A stretch of DNA of 64,000 nt, taken from assembly GCF_963664735.1 (NCBI RefSeq), contig NZ_OY761553.1:2963501-3027500 (forward strand), given 5' to 3'. Shown in pieces: positions 35,936 to 45,156 of the stretch. The notes beneath the pieces were generated by a model. It was not told the origin of the DNA. It did no database searches and worked only from the letters and a program-made list of their open reading frames with translations. Source of the DNA: an uncultured Cohaesibacter sp. (GTDB taxonomy: Bacteria; Pseudomonadota; Alphaproteobacteria; Rhizobiales; Cohaesibacteraceae). Positions within the stretch are counted from its first letter, which is position 1. Every line of letters begins with the position of its first letter. Both the position numbers and the translations under genes were made by a program.

Positions 35936-37201
35936 CTAGGCAGGCTTTGCTTCCTGCTGCTTGTCACTCTTTTCTTCTGTATCAGATGCAGCCTCTTGCT
36001 CATCGTCAGAACCGAATGATGTATCCGGGCTGAGAATGTCAGCCAGCGCATCACGGGAAAGGCTTCCCATCAACTCGCCTTCTTCATCGACAACCGGCAC
36101 AGGATAGTCCGAGGCCAGAGTTTCAGGCAGCACTTCCTCCAGAGCGGCATCAGGAGCGATCGGCTCCAGATCTTCATAATGCTCTTCAGACAATTTTGCA
36201 GTTTTGTCTTCCTGATAGTATTCTTCAAGGCTTTCCTGAGACAGCATGCCCTGATAACCATCATCTGTTACATGATAGGCATAGTCATCCTTTTGAGCAC
36301 GCATCTGCTTGAGAGCTTCTTCGATCGTCGTTGCCGTCAAGCGGAAGCCCAATGGCTGCATGACCGTTTCAACATTCAGGGCTCGTGCGCGGTTCACATC
36401 GCGGACGAATGCTTCCACATACTCGGTTGCCGGATTAAGCAGAATCTCTTCAGGTTTATCATCCTGAACCAACTCGCCATCCTTGAGAATGGCAATATTG
36501 TTGCCAAGACGCAGGGCTTCATCCAGATCGTGCGTGATGAAGATGATGGTTTTCTGCAATTTCTCCTGCAGCTCGATCAGCTGATCCTGCATTTCAGATC
36601 GGATCAAAGGATCAAGGGCTGAAAAGGCTTCATCCATCAGCAGAATGTCGGCATTGGTTGCCAGCGCTCGAGCCAAGCCCACACGCTGTTGCTGGCCGCC
36701 GGAAAGTTGCGCCGGATACTGATTTTCATAGCCAGCCAAACCAACTGTTTCGAGCCATTCTATAGCGCGTTCATTGGCGTCTTTCTTTTTTACACCCTGA
36801 ATTGTTAGCCCGAAGGTCACGTTATCGAGCACCGTGCGATGCGGCAAAAGACCAAACCGTTGGAAAACCATAGACATCCTGTGACGACGGAACTCTTCCA
36901 ACTCCTTTTCAGACAGGCTCATGACATCTGTGCCACCGACCAGAATTTGTCCTTCGGTTGGCTCAATCAGCCGGTTGAAATGGCGAATAAGGGTGGATTT
37001 TCCTGAACCGGAAAGCCCCATGATTACCGAAATGTCGCCTTCCTTGATGGACAGGTTGATGTCTTTGAGGCCAAGGGTGTGGCCTGTGCGAGCCAGAATC
37101 TCGTCTTTGCCCAAACCTTCATGAACCAACGGCATATGCACTTTGGGATTGGGACCAAACAGTTTGTAGAGCCCTTTGACTTCAATAAGAGTGTTACTCA
37201 T
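35936..37201 (-). CDS. proV: Glycine betaine/proline ABC importer, ATP-binding protein ProV
   Basis: A 421-residue ATPase of the quaternary-amine uptake (QAT) group. The N-terminal segment with LYKLFGP is typical for ProV. Walker A is GLSGSGKST (~62-70), the Q-loop MVFQRFGLLPHRTV, signature LSGGQQQR, Walker B ILLMDEAFSALD and switch FITHDLDEA. The C-terminal region (~280-395) is a CBS-pair-like regulatory domain, which in OpuA/ProV proteins senses ionic strength, followed by an acidic tail. Its ATG overlaps the proW stop (TAATG). It is the third gene of proX-proW-proV. Confidence 0.95.
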   Translation of the reverse strand: MSNTLIEVKGLYKLFGPNPKVHMPLVHEGLGKDEILARTGHTLGLKDINLSIKEGDISVIMGLSGSGKSTLIRHFNRLIEPTEGQILVGGTDVMSLSEKELEEFRRHRMSMVFQRFGLLPHRTVLDNVTFGLTIQGVKKKDANERAIEWLETVGLAGYENQYPAQLSGGQQQRVGLARALATNADILLMDEAFSALDPLIRSEMQDQLIELQEKLQKTIIFITHDLDEALRLGNNIAILKDGELVQDDKPEEILLNPATEYVEAFVRDVNRARALNVETVMQPLGFRLTATTIEEALKQMRAQKDDYAYHVTDDGYQGMLSQESLEEYYQEDKTAKLSEEHYEDLEPIAPDAALEEVLPETLASDYPVPVVDEEGELMGSLSRDALADILSPDTSFGSDDEQEAASDTEEKSDKQQEAKPA

Positions 37202-38094
37202 TAGTGGGTTCCCTTCAAATGCTTCTGGCTACGTTTGGCATAAGCCTGCGATACGCGATCGAAAATGATTGCGAGCGCAACAATAGCCAGACCATTGAAC
37301 AGGCCGAGCGTGAAATACTGGTTCTGAATGGATTTCAACACCGGCTGGCCAAGGCCCTTCACGCCAATCATCGAGGCCACAACAACCATTGCCAGAGCCA
37401 TCATGATGGTTTGGTTGATGCCCGCCATGATGTTTGGCATTGCCAGAGGAATCTGCACATTGAACAGGCGTTGCCAGCCGTTGGCCCCAAAGGCCGTGGC
37501 TGCTTCCAGCACTTCCTTGTCAACCAGCCTGATGCCAAGATTGGTCAAGCGGATGACGGGCGGGATAGCATAGATCACAACAGAAATGAGCCCCGGAATC
37601 TTGCCGATACCGAGCAGCATGACCACCGGAATCAAATACACGAACGCAGGCATTGTCTGCATCACGTCCAAAATCGGCATCATGATTTTCTGGAACCGGT
37701 CAGACCGGGCCATCCCGATGCCGATCGGTATGCCAAGCAAAATAGAGATCAGGGTACAGACGGTGATCATGGACAGGGTCGACATGGTGTCTTCCCACAT
37801 TCCGAAAATGCCTACCAGAAAAAGCGATATCACCACGCCAACGAGAAGCTTCCAGGAGCGGCTGGCGAAATAGACGATTGCTCCGATTACCAGAATGATG
37901 ATCGGCCACGGGGTGTTGATCAACAGTTTTTCAAACCAGACAAGAAAAGCCAGAACGGGATGAAAAACGCTTTCGATCGCGTCTCCGTATTCTCGAGAGA
38001 AAGCCTTGTAAGCACCGTCGAGTGTTTTGCGAATAGCCAGCAAGTCCATACGACTTAGCTGAGGGAATGAGGTTAGCCATGACGCATCCGCCAT
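37201..38094 (-). CDS. proW: Glycine betaine/proline ABC importer, permease ProW
   Basis: A 297-residue inner-membrane permease with about seven hydrophobic segments. The conserved binding-protein-dependent loop (EAA motif) is VLEAATAFGANGWQRLFNVQIPLAMPNI-type near residues 195-222, where it docks onto ProV. The region MAMVVVASMIGVKGLGQPVL is typical of ProW/OpuAB. It forms the channel for osmoprotectant uptake together with ProX and ProV. It is separated from proX by 212 bases holding a hairpin and overlaps proV by one base. Confidence 0.95.
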   Translation of the reverse strand: MADASWLTSFPQLSRMDLLAIRKTLDGAYKAFSREYGDAIESVFHPVLAFLVWFEKLLINTPWPIIILVIGAIVYFASRSWKLLVGVVISLFLVGIFGMWEDTMSTLSMITVCTLISILLGIPIGIGMARSDRFQKIMMPILDVMQTMPAFVYLIPVVMLLGIGKIPGLISVVIYAIPPVIRLTNLGIRLVDKEVLEAATAFGANGWQRLFNVQIPLAMPNIMAGINQTIMMALAMVVVASMIGVKGLGQPVLKSIQNQYFTLGLFNGLAIVALAIIFDRVSQAYAKRSQKHLKGTH

Positions 38095-38253
38095 ATAGTG
38101 TCTCCAGTTTTCATGAAACGGGGTCGATCACGATATTATTCTGATCTTTGCCGTGACCGTTTCAACATATTGACCGGTCAACTTATCTGTATCCAGCTTC
38201 AGCCCTTGCATATTTGCTGGCTGAGGACAGAAAAGTTGACCCCACCACGCAGA

Positions 38254-38282
38254 AACCCGGGAGGAAAAATCCACCCGGGGTT
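38254..38282 (-). terminator. Intercistronic hairpin between proX and proW
   Basis: On the minus strand AACCCCGGG and CCCGGGTT form a strong stem (one bulged C) around a 12-base loop with a T-run inside. It starts 25 bases after the proX stop. It probably protects the proX mRNA end or reduces read-through, giving excess binding protein. Confidence 0.6.
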
Positions 38283-38306
38283 CATTCATTTCTTGAAGAT
38301 CAAACC

Positions 38307-39305
38307 TTACATGTCCGCGACGGCTGCTTTCACTTTTGCAGCGATGTCTTCCGGCAGCCATGGGGTCCACATGTCTTCATATTCTTGCAGGAAGTAGATT
38401 GCAGCATATTTGCCATCTGCCTGATTCTCTTCCATCCAAGCCAACAGGCTGTTCATGTCGCTGTTCTTGAAAGACAGTTTGCCGAGGAATTCCATGATTT
38501 CCGGATGCGTCTTGGCGAACTCGCCGGTCGTCACAGCCTGAACGAGGGATGGCGGATACATGGTTGGTTTAGGATCCATGCAATCTTCCTGAGTGATGCA
38601 AGTCTTGAACATGGCTTCATCAATGCCAGAACCAAAATCGACCTTGGTCATTTTGTATTTGCCAAGAACAGCGGTTGGAGCCCAGTAGTAGCCGAACCAA
38701 GCTTCTTCACGCTCATAGGCCTTGGCAATCGATCCTGCAAGGCCTGCCCCTGAACCCGGATCAACGATATCAAAGCCTGCCTCGTCCAGCTTCAAGGCAC
38801 GGAACAGATTACCGGAACTGATCTGGCAGTTCCATCCTGCCGGGCAGCCATAAAATGCGCTCTTGTCGGGATCTTCAGGGTGAACAAACAGCTTGGCGTT
38901 TTTGATGACGCCTTCAATGGTTGCCAGGCTAGGATCTTTCTTGACCATATAGTCAGGAACCCAGAAACCTTCTTCGCCACCGTCTGACAGGGATTTGCCT
39001 GCGATAGCCAGGCGGCCTTCAGCCACACCCTTGTCGATTGCCTCACGCATGGAGTTCGACCAGAATTCAGGAGCAATGTCAGGCTCTCCCTTCTCGGTCA
39101 TGGATGCGCCCGTAGGCATGGTGTCACCGGGGACCATCTCCGCTTCACAGCCGAAACCGCTTTCAAGGATAATCCGGTCGACATTGCCGATTAACGTCGC
39201 TGAATTCCAGTTCATATCAGCGATGGTAACTTTGCCGCATTCAGCTGCCTGAGCGGATAAGGCCGAGCCAGTTATCATCAGTGCAGCGATTAATAGGCGT
39301 TTCAT
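38307..39305 (-). CDS. proX: Glycine betaine/proline ABC importer, periplasmic binding protein ProX
   Basis: A 332-residue periplasmic binding protein of the OpuAC/ProX family. The signal peptide MKRLLIAALMITGSALSAQA is followed by mature AECGKVTIADMNWNSATL. Family segments include the ESGFGCEAEMVPGDTMPT region and the AWFGYYWAPTAVLGKYKM stretch with aromatic residues of the ligand cage. It has two cysteine pairs likely to form disulfides. It captures a quaternary amine such as glycine betaine; precise specificity is unknown. A strong GGAGGT site precedes the ATG. First gene of the operon. Confidence 0.94.
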   Translation of the reverse strand: MKRLLIAALMITGSALSAQAAECGKVTIADMNWNSATLIGNVDRIILESGFGCEAEMVPGDTMPTGASMTEKGEPDIAPEFWSNSMREAIDKGVAEGRLAIAGKSLSDGGEEGFWVPDYMVKKDPSLATIEGVIKNAKLFVHPEDPDKSAFYGCPAGWNCQISSGNLFRALKLDEAGFDIVDPGSGAGLAGSIAKAYEREEAWFGYYWAPTAVLGKYKMTKVDFGSGIDEAMFKTCITQEDCMDPKPTMYPPSLVQAVTTGEFAKTHPEIMEFLGKLSFKNSDMNSLLAWMEENQADGKYAAIYFLQEYEDMWTPWLPEDIAAKVKAAVADM

Positions 39306-39967
39306 ATTCTACCTCCAGGGGTGGCAATCGAAGTGACACATTAAGAGGTGCAACACTCCACAAAGGTGCGCTCCTCCACTCAAAAGGGCGATGATCCTAA
39401 CGATCAAGCGCAACATATCCACCGCGCACAATGGGCACAGCGTTTAAAATAATAAAGTCCGCATCTCAAACTCATAATCAGTCAAAATAGGCCGACAAGT
39501 GGTTGAGATTTTTTCAACACTCCGCAACTTAACAATTCTCACAACCCCACGTCAATGAAAGACTCATAGGAAATTCGTAATTTCGAATTTCTGATTTTAT
39601 CTCTCGCTAATTTTTCTATGATTCTATTTCATCAAAATCGATTTTTGATCGCGCATTTAGATAGTTTATTTAATCTATTCTTCCAACTAAGGTAGATATA
39701 TTTTTGCACAATGGAATAATACGAGATGCAAACTTTCATCTGACGCGCACAAAACAGCGCCCAAAGTGGGTCTGGCAAGTCTTCGATCCGGCTTTACTGG
39801 CACCATGAAAGCTTGGGGAACGAGCCGCATTATCGGAAATATTACTTGTTGAGTTTTCTCGAACCGGGAGGGAGCCAACTTTAATTGTGGCAAAATATAG
39901 GCATTCAGTTGGACCTTGCCGCAAGTTCTGATGCGCAGGAAGGTCAAAGCCTCAATTTTGCAAGCGG
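39306..39967. promoter_or_regulatory. Long intergenic region upstream of proX
   Basis: About 660 bases, strongly AT-rich from 39500 to 39720, without a convincing gene. It contains the perfect inverted repeat GAAATTCG-N6-CGAATTTC at 39570-39591, a candidate operator 265 bases upstream of the proX ATG. The proX promoter and the 3' end of the ptsH transcript must both lie here. Short frames in 39687-39947 have no family features. Confidence 0.45.
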
Positions 39968-40333
39968 CTACTCTCCTTCTCCGAAAAGATCGCCAATCAA
40001 GGCGTCGAGCGCATCCAGAACCGCCTGCGCCTCTTCACCTTCCGCCACTACATCAATCGCGCAGCCTGGTGCGGCGGCAAGCATCATCAGCCCCATGATC
40101 GAATTGCCACAGACGGTCTGTCCGTCCTTGGATACGGTCACCGTTGCATCATATCGATCAACCAACTGCACAAATTTTGCCGAAGCACGAGCGTGCAGAC
40201 CACGCTTGTTCTTGATAATCAACCGGTCGGAAACAGAAATCTGGGACACGGAAATTGATAACTTTCTATCTGTTCTTGTTCTTGCCACCAATCGAGCCGT
40301 GTTACCGATATCGTTGGTACATCGAAACTCCAT
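39968..40333 (-). CDS. ptsH: HPr-type phosphocarrier protein
   Basis: A small phosphocarrier of the alphaproteobacterial regulatory PTS. The phosphorylated histidine lies in NKRGLHARASAKFV, and the regulatory serine region is NSIMGLMMLAAAPGC, the target of HPr kinase. HPr passes phosphate to the EIIA protein encoded just upstream. The start is uncertain: the frame is open from a TTG at 40345, the first ATG is 40333 (used here), and a GTG at 40249 would give a protein of normal HPr size (about 93 residues). It is the last gene of the chvI-chvG-hprK-EIIA-ptsH series, 47 bases or more after the EIIA gene. Confidence 0.9.
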   Translation of the reverse strand: MEFRCTNDIGNTARLVARTRTDRKLSISVSQISVSDRLIIKNKRGLHARASAKFVQLVDRYDATVTVSKDGQTVCGNSIMGLMMLAAAPGCAIDVVAEGEEAQAVLDALDALIGDLFGEGE

Positions 40334-40392
40334 CCACTTTGGCAAGCAGTTTGCCGGGCTGGATGATTACCCCTCATTAGAATCGTTCTGGA

Positions 40393-40794
40393 TTATTCAC
40401 CAGAAAGCAGTTTACTTGCAATATTTATGTATTTTCTGCCCGCATCACAGGCTTCATTCACCGCTTCAGACAAGGTCCGATCGGCCCTGACGCTGGACAA
40501 TTTGATCAACATGGGAAGATTGACGCCTGCGAGCACCTCAATGCGGTTTTCGTCCATGACTGAAATTGCCATATTGGACGGCGTACCACCAAACATGTCC
40601 GTAAGCAGCACGACCCCCTTATCCTTGTCTACAGCATCCACTGCATCAAGGATATCCTGTCGTCTCTGCTCCATATCGTCGTCGGGACCGATGCAAATGG
40701 TCTCGATCTGCTCTTGCGGTCCGACTACATGCTCAAGTGCGGCCCGAAATTCCTCGGCCAATCGACCATGGGTTACAAGGACAAGACCAATCAT
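40393..40794 (-). CDS. manX: PTS EIIA component, mannose family
   Basis: A 133-residue EIIA-Man-type protein. The phospho-acceptor His9 is in LVLVTHGRLAEEF, and the domain continues with VVLLTDMFGGTPSNMA and the C-terminal helix. No sugar-transporting EIIB/EIIC is nearby, so as in other alphaproteobacteria it is expected to act as a regulator that reads HPr phosphorylation, not as part of a sugar importer. It lies between hprK and ptsH. Confidence 0.93.
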   Translation of the reverse strand: MIGLVLVTHGRLAEEFRAALEHVVGPQEQIETICIGPDDDMEQRRQDILDAVDAVDKDKGVVLLTDMFGGTPSNMAISVMDENRIEVLAGVNLPMLIKLSSVRADRTLSEAVNEACDAGRKYINIASKLLSGE

Positions 40795-40937
40795 AATGCG
40801 TTTGCTCTCCTATTTGGCGAAGCTCTCAGGCTTCATTCACTAACGCCCCGGTGTTCCAAACTAAGCCGCTCCCCGACATGCTATCTATCATGACCACTGA
40901 TTAAACGAACGCAAGCCCAAAAGTTGCAGGCAGTTCG

Positions 40938-41519
40938 CTAAAGCGGCTCCTTCCATGTGGATAGAAGAGCAAAAATCAGATCGCACGCTTCCAAAACAGA
41001 CAATTGCGGAACGGACAAATGCGCGATTTCAGCCTCAAGGCAAAGGGTTTTGCGCTCTTCATCCGGGGGCATCCGTTGTATTTCATTGTGCGGGCGCAAA
41101 TCAACAAGCAAATGCATGGGTGCCTGATCGACAAAATTGCGCGGGCTGACAGACACGATCCCCAAGCCACGCACTTCTTGCAGCCCTTTGGTTGCTACGG
41201 GACAAAAAGCGCGCAGTTGCGGTTGGCTGGCAGCATCTGCACCAGCGCCGGCCTCTGCTGGCATTCTGACGAGCTTCACATAGTCGTCGCTTACCAATGC
41301 CGCCTCCAGCCCCATTGCCTGAGCCTCGCGCCTCAGGGTGCGTTGCAGAAGAGACTTTCCCGACCCACTTTGTCCACGCAAAAGAATGCCGAAAGAATCG
41401 ATGACGATGGCTGCTGCATGCATGATTTCTGTTTGGCAGGACGCTTCGAGAAAATCAGGCAGGTCGAAAATCGGCCCCGCGCTGGTTTGATCACTGTCGG
41501 GATCAAAATACAGGGACAT
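40938..41519 (-). CDS. hprK: HPr kinase/phosphorylase (short alphaproteobacterial form)
   Basis: A 193-residue protein equal to the C-terminal kinase domain of HprK; the N-terminal domain of the Gram-positive enzyme is absent, as is normal for this class. Walker A is RGQSGSGKS (~48-56). The family strand with VSDDYVKL follows, and the HPr-kinase signature region appears as EVRGLGIVSV. It phosphorylates HPr on serine and so controls the neighbouring regulatory PTS. An excellent AGAGGAGG site precedes the ATG, only 35 bases after the chvG stop, which implies co-transcription with chvG. Confidence 0.92.
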   Translation of the reverse strand: MSLYFDPDSDQTSAGPIFDLPDFLEASCQTEIMHAAAIVIDSFGILLRGQSGSGKSLLQRTLRREAQAMGLEAALVSDDYVKLVRMPAEAGAGADAASQPQLRAFCPVATKGLQEVRGLGIVSVSPRNFVDQAPMHLLVDLRPHNEIQRMPPDEERKTLCLEAEIAHLSVPQLSVLEACDLIFALLSTWKEPL

Positions 41520-41554
41520 TGCATCCTCCTCTGAGTCTGGGCACTTGCTACAGT

Positions 41555-43390
41555 TTAGGCTGGATGGACAGGTTTGGGCTCAGGCTTTTTCGTCGCAGTC
41601 TGCCCCACGGCAGGCAATTCTACGGTAAATCTGGCCCCAAGTACCTGTTCCGGCTCGCCATCCTCATTCATTTTGTAGCGGTTGGAGGCAATAATGTCGC
41701 CATTGTAGGCCTCGACAATCTGCTTAGAAATGGATAGGCCGAGCCCAGAATTCTGACCGAAATCTTCACTCTGCGGCCGGTCGGTGTAAAACCGCTCGAA
41801 AACGCGCGAGACATCTTCGGCCTGAATACCTTGTCCATCGTCATCCACATGAACGATAACCCGATGTCCTTTCTGGCTGAGGCTGACCCGCACCTCTTTT
41901 CCTTCCGGGGTGAAGGAACGGGCATTATCCATCAGATTGACAAAAACCTGTCCAAGACGACTGTCATTACCTTTGACGGTGAACGGTTTGTCGTGCTTAT
42001 CGACGGTGTCATCGATGCTCAGCGAGACATGGATATTGTTCTTAGATCCGATTTCATCCTGAATGGACACGATAGTTTCGATGAGGGCACGCAGGTTGAT
42101 TTCATCTGATTCCTGTCTAGCCAATTCGGCATCCAGACGAGAGGCATCAGAAATATCGGAAATCAACCGGTCCAGACGGCGCACATCATGCAAGATGATG
42201 CTGACAAGTCGTTCCCTCGCTTCAGGCTTTTTGGCAAGAGGCAGTGTTTCAACCGCCGAACGCAAGGAGGTCAGCGGGTTCTTCAACTCATGGGCAACAT
42301 CGGCCGCGAAAGCCTCGATCGCATCCATGCGTTGATAAAGCGTGTTGGTCATATCCCTCAGGGACTGACTGAGCTGGCCGATTTCGTCTTTTCGTTCGGA
42401 AAAATCAGGAATTTCCTCGCGGGCCTTTACGCCGCGCCGGACGCGCTCTGCGGCTTCGGACAATTTGCGCACAGGCCCAGCGATCGTACCCGCCAGAAGG
42501 ATCGACATCGTTCCCGTTACCAACGCCGCGATCAGGAAAACACGCAGAATACCCCAGCGCTCTGCCTCAACGATGGTATCGATATCGCCATCACGGGTGG
42601 ACAATAGCAAGGCACCGGTGATGATGCGGGAGCGCTGAATGGGAACCGCCACCGAAACAATCAGGCGGCCTTTATCATTGACGCGCACAATGGATGCATC
42701 AGACCCGTCGAGGGCCTTCGCAACTTCGGGATATTGACGGCCGTCAGTGTTTGCCATCTCCTTGTAAAGTGGCAAATCCACCTGGCGGAGCCAACTGACG
42801 AAACGGTCCCAGCGATCACTCCAGCTATCACTTTTCGTGGTTTCCGGCTCAGGCAGATTGAAACGCAGAATGCCATCTGAATGCAGCTGGTTGGAATCCA
42901 CGATCAGGTTGCCTGCAAGATCATAGATTCGCGCTCGCGTGTCTGTCGGCGATATGGCCGCCCGCAAAATGGGTGCGGCGCGCTCGGGATCAATCGGGAA
43001 TTCGAAATAGCTGAAGGTATCGTCGGCGGGCGAAAAGCTCTCCCCGGCCTGCAATTCCAAAAGGCGCTCGGGATTTATGGTGATGGCATCGGTATCAGAA
43101 GCGGCCGAGGCGGCAACTGCTCCGGCAATAATCTTGCCCTGCGTGAGCAGAGATGAGACGCGCGCGTCAATCAGGCCTTCCCGGAACTGATTGAGATAGA
43201 GGATACCGAGCACAAGAACACCCAGCGCCGCCAGGTTCAAGAATACAATGCGCCGCGTAAGAGAAGAAAAGGCAATGATCTCGGACAGACGGGCCAAATA
43301 CAGCCGGGCACGCCGAAGGGATAGGCCCTTTCGGGATCCTTTCTTGCCGGGCTTTCCGAGATTTTCTTTTGGCTTACTACGCAACAGCAT
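41555..43390 (-). CDS. chvG: Sensor histidine kinase ChvG/ExoS
   Basis: A 611-residue membrane kinase. A basic cytoplasmic N-terminus leads to TM1 (~48-66), a periplasmic sensor domain of about 215 residues, TM2 (~285-305), HAMP, HisKA (phospho-His in VAHELKNPLTSL) and the ATPase domain (NLMDNARSF, DDDGQGI, SGLGLSISKQIVEAY). ChvG/ExoS responds to acid and envelope conditions, is held off by periplasmic ExoR in Rhizobiales, and phosphorylates ChvI. It is encoded downstream of chvI across a 160-base gap with a long hairpin and upstream of hprK. Confidence 0.95.
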   Translation of the reverse strand: MLLRSKPKENLGKPGKKGSRKGLSLRRARLYLARLSEIIAFSSLTRRIVFLNLAALGVLVLGILYLNQFREGLIDARVSSLLTQGKIIAGAVAASAASDTDAITINPERLLELQAGESFSPADDTFSYFEFPIDPERAAPILRAAISPTDTRARIYDLAGNLIVDSNQLHSDGILRFNLPEPETTKSDSWSDRWDRFVSWLRQVDLPLYKEMANTDGRQYPEVAKALDGSDASIVRVNDKGRLIVSVAVPIQRSRIITGALLLSTRDGDIDTIVEAERWGILRVFLIAALVTGTMSILLAGTIAGPVRKLSEAAERVRRGVKAREEIPDFSERKDEIGQLSQSLRDMTNTLYQRMDAIEAFAADVAHELKNPLTSLRSAVETLPLAKKPEARERLVSIILHDVRRLDRLISDISDASRLDAELARQESDEINLRALIETIVSIQDEIGSKNNIHVSLSIDDTVDKHDKPFTVKGNDSRLGQVFVNLMDNARSFTPEGKEVRVSLSQKGHRVIVHVDDDGQGIQAEDVSRVFERFYTDRPQSEDFGQNSGLGLSISKQIVEAYNGDIIASNRYKMNEDGEPEQVLGARFTVELPAVGQTATKKPEPKPVHPA

Positions 43391-43441
43391 ATGTCTCTCA
43401 ACGAAATGGAGCCGCGATTGCTCGGCGCTTCATTTCAAATG

Positions 43442-43484
43442 CACGATCATTGGCGAGCCCATTTCGAGCCCCTCAATGATCGTG
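43442..43484 (-). other. Long hairpin between chvI and chvG
   Basis: CACGATCATTG and CAATGATCGTG are a perfect 11-bp inverted repeat around a 21-base loop. Inside the loop the minus strand has two copies of GGGCTCG separated by four bases. No T-run follows. It could be an RNA processing or stability element in the chvI-chvG mRNA, or a protein site. Confidence 0.55.
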
Positions 43485-43550
43485 TCTATATATAAAGGCA
43501 GCGGGCATTCCAAGGCTCAAAGCTTTGACAGAACTGCAACGCCGCCAATA

Positions 43551-44258
43551 TTATTCTTCCCGGAACCGATAACCGACACCGTAAAGGGTCTCGATCATAT
43601 CGAAGCTGTCGTCCACGGCCTTGAATTTCTTGCGCAGGCGCTTGATATGGCTATCGATGGTTCTGTCATCAACATAAACCTGATCCTCGTAGGCAGCATC
43701 CATCAGGGCGTTACGGCTTTTCACCACGCCCGGACGCTGCGCCAACGAGTAAAGAATAAGAAACTCGGTAACGGTCAGGGTTACCGGCTTGCCATCCCAA
43801 TTGCAGGTGTGACGTTCCCGATCCATCGCCAACAATCCGCGTTCCAGCAAATCAGACTTGGAAACCGTCCCACCCGCTTTCACTGAGGTTTCGCGCGCCT
43901 GAGCACGGCGCAGGACCGCCTTGACGCGCTCAACAAGCAAGCGTTGGGAGAAGGGCTTATGAATGAAATCATCAGCCCCCATTTTCAAGCCGAACAATTC
44001 GTCTATTTCATCATCTTTGGAAGTGAGAAAAATAACCGGTAGATCGGTCTTCTGGCGCAGACGACGCAGAAGTTCCATGCCATCCATGCGCGGCATCTTG
44101 ATGTCTAGAATAGCAAGATCAGGCAAAGCATGAAGCAGACCTTCCAGACCAGATGCCCCGTCCGTGTAGGTATCCACCTTGTAGCCTTCAGATTCCAATG
44201 CAATTGAAACCGAGGTCAAAATATTGCGATCATCATCGACAAGGGCAATCGTTGCCAT
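43551..44258 (-). CDS. chvI: Response regulator ChvI
   Basis: A 235-residue OmpR/PhoB-type regulator. The receiver has the acidic pair DD8-9, the phospho-acceptor Asp in [12 protein letters not shown] (~52) and the KPF motif (IHKPFSQRL). The winged-helix DNA-binding domain carries [22 protein letters not shown] and [20 protein letters not shown]. ChvI is needed for host interaction and acid/envelope stress responses in many Rhizobiales. A GGAAGGGAAAG stretch precedes the ATG. It is the first gene of the leftward series and diverges from pckA. Confidence 0.96.
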   Translation of the reverse strand: MATIALVDDDRNILTSVSIALESEGYKVDTYTDGASGLEGLLHALPDLAILDIKMPRMDGMELLRRLRQKTDLPVIFLTSKDDEIDELFGLKMGADDFIHKPFSQRLLVERVKAVLRRAQARETSVKAGGTVSKSDLLERGLLAMDRERHTCNWDGKPVTLTVTEFLILYSLAQRPGVVKSRNALMDAAYEDQVYVDDRTIDSHIKRLRKKFKAVDDSFDMIETLYGVGYRFREE

Positions 44259-45156
44259 GTCTTTCCCTTCCTTCTTTCCATCCCAGTGCGCTCACAAATT
44301 GGCCGGCGAAACCACAAGCATCATATTTGGATCATTTGCTGTCAGTGACATATCTCTCGATCAACTCCTGCCGATCAATCGGGCTCACTGTACACCCTTT
44401 ATGCCCTTAGAACTACCGTTCAGCCAAACTGGCATTTGACGAACCCCTTGGCTGGCCATCAACGCTTTTCCTGAACTTATTTAGGAATGAAGCCACCCCA
44501 CGCCAAGGCATAAAATTTCGCGGCACTTATTCGCTTTGGAAACAGCCTTCAGGGATAAGTGCGCCGATTTCTGCAAAGTTGCCCGAACAAGCCTTGCATT
44601 ATTAACCTACCTGACATGCAACAATCACATTTCAATCAGTTTCCGCAGACCTAAATTCTGAAAGCTGCAAAATTGTGGCAACTCAATTTTGTTCACAGCT
44701 GAAGGACAAAATTTATCTTTTCACCACAAACGCCCAGTTTCTGCGGTTTTCGACTTTAGTGGTACAAAATTCACCAGTATTGAGCGGCTCTAAAAATGAC
44801 GGTAACCCCACAAAAGACCAGCTTTTCAAAATTTTTGACCTGCTATAAGAGGAAATGGTCACGGGACACGGTTCCTGTCGGACTTTGCGAAATATCAACG
44901 ACACGCTTTTGAAGGGTCGTTATGAAATGCGCGAGTTCGACGAAAGGACTGTTTCGAGGCTGCCGCCGGGAGTAGAGGACAAGGCCAAGCAGACTCACAG
45001 GAGGTCAGTCAAATATAAGAGCGGAAAAATCCGACAAAATGGATGGACCTCCACAGACCTAAATCGAACCTCCGGTCATAACCATTCAGGCAATGATCGG
45101 ACTGACAGATACTGTCAGTTTCCCACAACCTAAGTGTGTCTCAAGGGGCTTGAAAA
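44259..45156. promoter_or_regulatory. Long divergent region between chvI and pckA
   Basis: Nearly 900 bases with no recognisable gene. It must hold the promoters of chvI and pckA and a long pckA leader. A perfect inverted repeat ACTGACAG-ATA-CTGTCAGT (45101-45119) lies 38 bases upstream of the pckA start. Frames between 44713 and 45133 are short and without family features. A small RNA is possible but not supported by a clear terminator. Confidence 0.4.

Noticed and set aside
39687-39947. 86-codon frame upstream of proX
   Set aside because: No recognisable domain; another overlapping frame of similar length exists in the same stretch.
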